The notes under the pieces were generated by a model. That model worked only from the letters and a program-made list of their open reading frames with translations. It did no database searches and had not been told where the DNA came from. A program made the translations under genes and the position numbers. A stretch of 37,219 bases of DNA from Bacteroidales bacterium (lineage in GTDB: Bacteria; Bacteroidota; Bacteroidia; Bacteroidales; UBA12077), in assembly GCA_018334875.1 (NCBI GenBank), contig JAGXLC010000006.1, forward strand, positions 1 to 37,219, in the 5' to 3' direction. This document shows positions 34,737-37,219 of this stretch, piece by piece (the first letter of the stretch is position 1; every line of letters begins with the position of its first letter).

Positions 34737-36668
34737 TTAACCGGGTAAGTCTGTAATGTCGAATCCCGTTTGATCCAGCTTCTCTTCTGCTTCTTTGGTC
34801 ATTACCTTGACCAACCCGTTTTGAAGGCCATGTATTTCCATGCCGTAGTTCCGGTACATGGAAAGCGTACGGATGATCTCCGGTGTTACGGTTTGACCCG
34901 GCACAAGGAGTGGGATTCCCGGAGGATAGGGTGTTACCATGCGTGCGGAGATACGGTTTTCTGTATCTTCCAGGGGAAGCTCATCGGTTTCGGAGTAAAA
35001 TGCAAATCGCGGGCGATAACGAATGGGAGATATGGACAGACGAAACTTTTTGAGTATATGCTCCGAACCGCTTATCTGACGGTTACCGGTGCGTTTCTCG
35101 ATGTTTTCCAGTGCCAGGTATAGTCTGTTGATCCTGGAATACGTGGCACCAATGGTCAAAAGAATGCTTATCGTGTTGAAAGTTGTTTTCTCGATCTGTA
35201 TGTTGTGTTTGGTCAAGAGAATGTGTTCGATCTCCTTGCTGGAATGTCCCGATTTGCTTACATCAATGGTGATCTTGGTGGGATCCAGCCGGATGTTATC
35301 GTTTTTCAGTTCATCACTGATCATATCATTCAGATCAAGAACCCGGAATTTTTTTAGCGAATTGATAGAATCCCGAAGCAAAGCAGATAAATCCAGAACT
35401 TTTTTCATCAGGGAGTAGCCCTCCATCACCATTTGTTTTCTGGCTACATCCAGTGATGCGATCATGGGATATTGTGGAGAGGTGGAGGTGTGCATGTTAA
35501 AATTTTCCATGAAAAAGTCCTGGAAGTCTTCAAAATCCGGATCATTGACATGGATCATCGAGGCCTGGGAAAAGGCGCTCATGGTTTTGTGGGTCGACTG
35601 GGTGGCATAATCTGCCCCGGCAGCCATGGCCGATGGATAAAATTCCCGGTGGAAGTTGGCATAACCGTACCAGGCTTCATCGACGATTACCTTGATGTTT
35701 CGTTTATGGGCTTCTTTAACAATGTCTTCAATATCGTATATCAATCCGTCATAGGTGCAATTGGTTAAAATCAGAGCTTTCAGGTTTTTATTCTTGGCGA
35801 GGGCTTCATCCATGGCTTCCACTATTTTTTTCCTTGGAATCGGCCCGAAAATACCGTATTTGTTGTTAATAGAAGGCATTAAATATATGGGCTCTGCACC
35901 GGAAATGATTATCCCGTAATGTACCGATTTGTGGCAGTTGCGGTCAAGCAATATGGCATCCCCCGGCTTCAGAAGCGTTTGGATCAGGATTTTGTTGGCT
36001 GTTGAGGTGCCGTTGGTTGAGAAGAAAGTGTAGCGGGCATTGAAGGCCCTCGCTGCAAGCTCCTGTGCTTCCTTTATTACACCTCCCGGGTTCAGGAGGG
36101 AATCCAGCTCGGGAACCGATACTGAAACATCCGAGGCAAACAGGTTTTCCCCGAAAAATTCATAAAAATCTTTTATATATGGAGAGTTTCTAACCGAATT
36201 GCCGGAGGCATGGCCCGGGGTATGCCAGGAATCTTTAGCTTTTCCCGCATATTTGACCAGCGTTTCATATATCGGGGCCCGTTGCTTGGCTGCAATCTCT
36301 GCCTCTATCTTACGGACCATGTCATCATATACGTGTTCTCCCTTAAAGAAATATCCATTGAGGATCCCGCCGCTTGTCAGGCTTCTGCTGTCGGCTATCT
36401 CGGTGAAAAGATAAAAGCTCACCTCATGCCGCAGAGCTTTGAAATTTCGGAAAATATCCAGCCCCCGGATCGCCTTGGAATCATTTTCATTGTAGGGTAT
36501 CTCCCATTCAGACAGAACAATGTGAATGGTTCCTTCCTCTTTTAAGAATTCACATGCTTTATCGAAGCTGATACAGCCGATTACATTCAGCCCCCTTTGT
36601 TTCAGCTCACGCATGGAATCCTGCAGAGATTCCGGATTATTGTCCACCAGCAGTACCGAATAATACAT
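34737..36668 (-). CDS. Orn/Lys/Arg decarboxylase with N-terminal receiver-like wing domain
   Basis: This 643-residue fold-type I PLP enzyme decarboxylates a basic amino acid, consuming a cytoplasmic proton and giving a polyamine or its precursor. Residues 1-130 form a receiver-like wing domain (YYSVLLVDNNPESLQDSM, HIVLSEWEIP) in which the usual phospho-acceptor position is not a clear Asp. The catalytic core begins DSWHTPGHASGNSV, has STNGTSTANKILIQ and LDRNCHKSVHYG, and holds the PLP lysine K361 in QSTHKTMSAFSQASMIH. The C-terminal domain includes TPYPPGIPLLVPGQ. It is close to E. coli LdcI/AdiA in layout but shorter. Arginine, lysine or ornithine cannot be chosen from sequence alone. It leads an operon with the NhaC-type antiporter. 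Confidence 0.92.
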   Translation of the reverse strand: MYYSVLLVDNNPESLQDSMRELKQRGLNVIGCISFDKACEFLKEEGTIHIVLSEWEIPYNENDSKAIRGLDIFRNFKALRHEVSFYLFTEIADSRSLTSGGILNGYFFKGEHVYDDMVRKIEAEIAAKQRAPIYETLVKYAGKAKDSWHTPGHASGNSVRNSPYIKDFYEFFGENLFASDVSVSVPELDSLLNPGGVIKEAQELAARAFNARYTFFSTNGTSTANKILIQTLLKPGDAILLDRNCHKSVHYGIIISGAEPIYLMPSINNKYGIFGPIPRKKIVEAMDEALAKNKNLKALILTNCTYDGLIYDIEDIVKEAHKRNIKVIVDEAWYGYANFHREFYPSAMAAGADYATQSTHKTMSAFSQASMIHVNDPDFEDFQDFFMENFNMHTSTSPQYPMIASLDVARKQMVMEGYSLMKKVLDLSALLRDSINSLKKFRVLDLNDMISDELKNDNIRLDPTKITIDVSKSGHSSKEIEHILLTKHNIQIEKTTFNTISILLTIGATYSRINRLYLALENIEKRTGNRQISGSEHILKKFRLSISPIRYRPRFAFYSETDELPLEDTENRISARMVTPYPPGIPLLVPGQTVTPEIIRTLSMYRNYGMEIHGLQNGLVKVMTKEAEEKLDQTGFDITDLPG

Positions 36669-37219
36669 TTCCGGCTCAGTTTTAAAATTTCATAGTACCT
36701 GCAAAGCTATAAAACTTTTCTGCAGAAGAAAGTTTTTTGCCTGATGTTCATTATAAAAGGATTCTTCTTTTGCGGATTACTCCTTCAGAGTGTGTTTATT
36801 GAATTTTACCAAATCTATGAGGAACGCAGATTGCCTTACGCAACATTACAGCAACATTTTAAATGGAAGCTATGATTGTATTGGCCGTATAGTAATCAAT
36901 GCATATTGTAGTTTGTTGTTAATATCTGAATGGGTAAGAAATTGGTATAGAATTATACAGGGCGATGGCCAGGAGATGTCCGATAGCACGATGATGAGAT
37001 ATGCAGACCGATTTAGTCGCAGAGTTTAGGCATTTTGCAAATGTTTTACATCATACAATGATGAAGAAAAGCTGACTTAAATTGCAGACACCTTAAAAAT
37101 GAAAGGGCAATTAGAGCGGGTGTGTCAAAGGCGAGCACACTTTGCAGGCAAAGGTGGTAGTTCATAACACAAAAGATTTGAAATGTAAACGAGGGATCAG
37201 TTCATTTGGAAAAATAACA
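36669..37219. other. Non-coding right end of the window
   Basis: Beyond the decarboxylase promoter (36702-36736) this 551-base stretch shows no gene I can support. A 79-codon plus frame (36790-37029) lacks protein-like features. A 24-codon frame starting at the ATG in GATATGCAGACC (about 36999) reads MQTDLVAEFRHFANVLHHTM and looks protein-like but stops at once, and could be a relic. A GTGTG/CACAC mini-hairpin lies near 37120-37140. Nothing else was recognised. Confidence 0.4.
36702..36736 (-). promoter_or_regulatory. Promoter and operator-like inverted repeat of the decarboxylase-nhaC operon
   Basis: Minus-strand TAGCTTTG (36709-36702) is an exact -7 box, identical to that of tRNA-Glu, predicting a leader of about 27 bases. 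Directly upstream AAAACTTT (36711-36718) and AAAGTTTT (36729-36736) form a perfect 8-base inverted repeat around a spacer containing the palindrome TCTGCAGA. The repeat covers the -33 region, which itself has only TTTC, so repressor or activator control is plausible. Confidence 0.5.

Noticed and set aside
36790-37029. 79-codon plus-strand reading frame at the right end
   Set aside because: Composition is not protein-like, there is no ribosome site or promoter, and no neighbour supports it.

Overview
The window reads as a chromosomal segment of a Bacteroidota bacterium, most likely from the Bacteroidales/Marinilabiliales group. The support is: promoter boxes fitting the Bacteroidota consensus (TTTG, about 19 bases, TAnnTTTG; best at 18336-18366), the purH-mreBCD-mrdA-rodA order, a DksA-like protein that has lost its zinc cysteines, an elongated LspA, an eukaryote-type IleS, and mostly weak Shine-Dalgarno sequences. 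The placement is inferred from sequence features alone. There is no phage, insertion sequence, transposase or CRISPR array.

Layout. 1-6800 (minus): a copper/silver-type RND efflux operon in the order HYC_CC_PP-like small protein, CusA pump, TolC-type outer-membrane channel, CusB adaptor (cut by the left edge). 6996-9152 (plus): rsmA and mgtE. 9147-10237 (minus): an OB-fold lipoprotein and a PepSY-associated membrane protein, convergent with mgtE. 10560-17773 (plus): purH followed by the rod-shape genes mreB, mreC, mreD, mrdA (PBP2) and rodA. 17944-18304 (minus): tRNA-Glu and rpsT behind a strong promoter. 18439-20078 (minus): a GNAT acetyltransferase and an alanine/ornithine racemase-family enzyme. 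20411-21262 (plus): a lactonase-like metallo-beta-lactamase-fold hydrolase. 21287-25781 (minus): ileS, dksA-like, lspA. 25994-31716 (minus): a small hypothetical protein, a TerB-like/ABCG fusion transporter, an orphan lipoprotein and a bile acid:sodium symporter-family transporter. 31853-32940 (minus): two overlapping secreted thioredoxin-fold proteins. 33212-36668 (minus): an Orn/Lys/Arg decarboxylase with an NhaC-family antiporter. 36669-37219: promoter and operator of the decarboxylase, then no supportable gene.

How the genes work together. CusA, the TolC-type channel and CusB would form one envelope-spanning metal pump. MreB/C/D, PBP2 and RodA form the elongasome, which couples cytoskeleton to septum-independent peptidoglycan synthesis. 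The decarboxylase and NhaC-type antiporter look like a pH or amino-acid/polyamine module. IleS, DksA-like protein and LspA form a housekeeping operon in which LspA would process the two lipoproteins encoded here.

The least explained structure is a family of intergenic imperfect palindromes about 57 bases long, with ends AGTACC/GGTACT. There are three full copies (10298, 17772, 33134) and one half copy (29788) fused to a different 78-base hairpin. Two members touch the stop codon of the neighbouring gene. Several single-copy perfect inverted repeats lie in promoter regions (6891, 20312, 36711) and are candidate operators. I saw no convincing wholly new multi-gene system; the strongest candidates for something undescribed are the palindromic repeat family, the TerB-like/ABCG fusion and the lipoprotein/PepSY pair.
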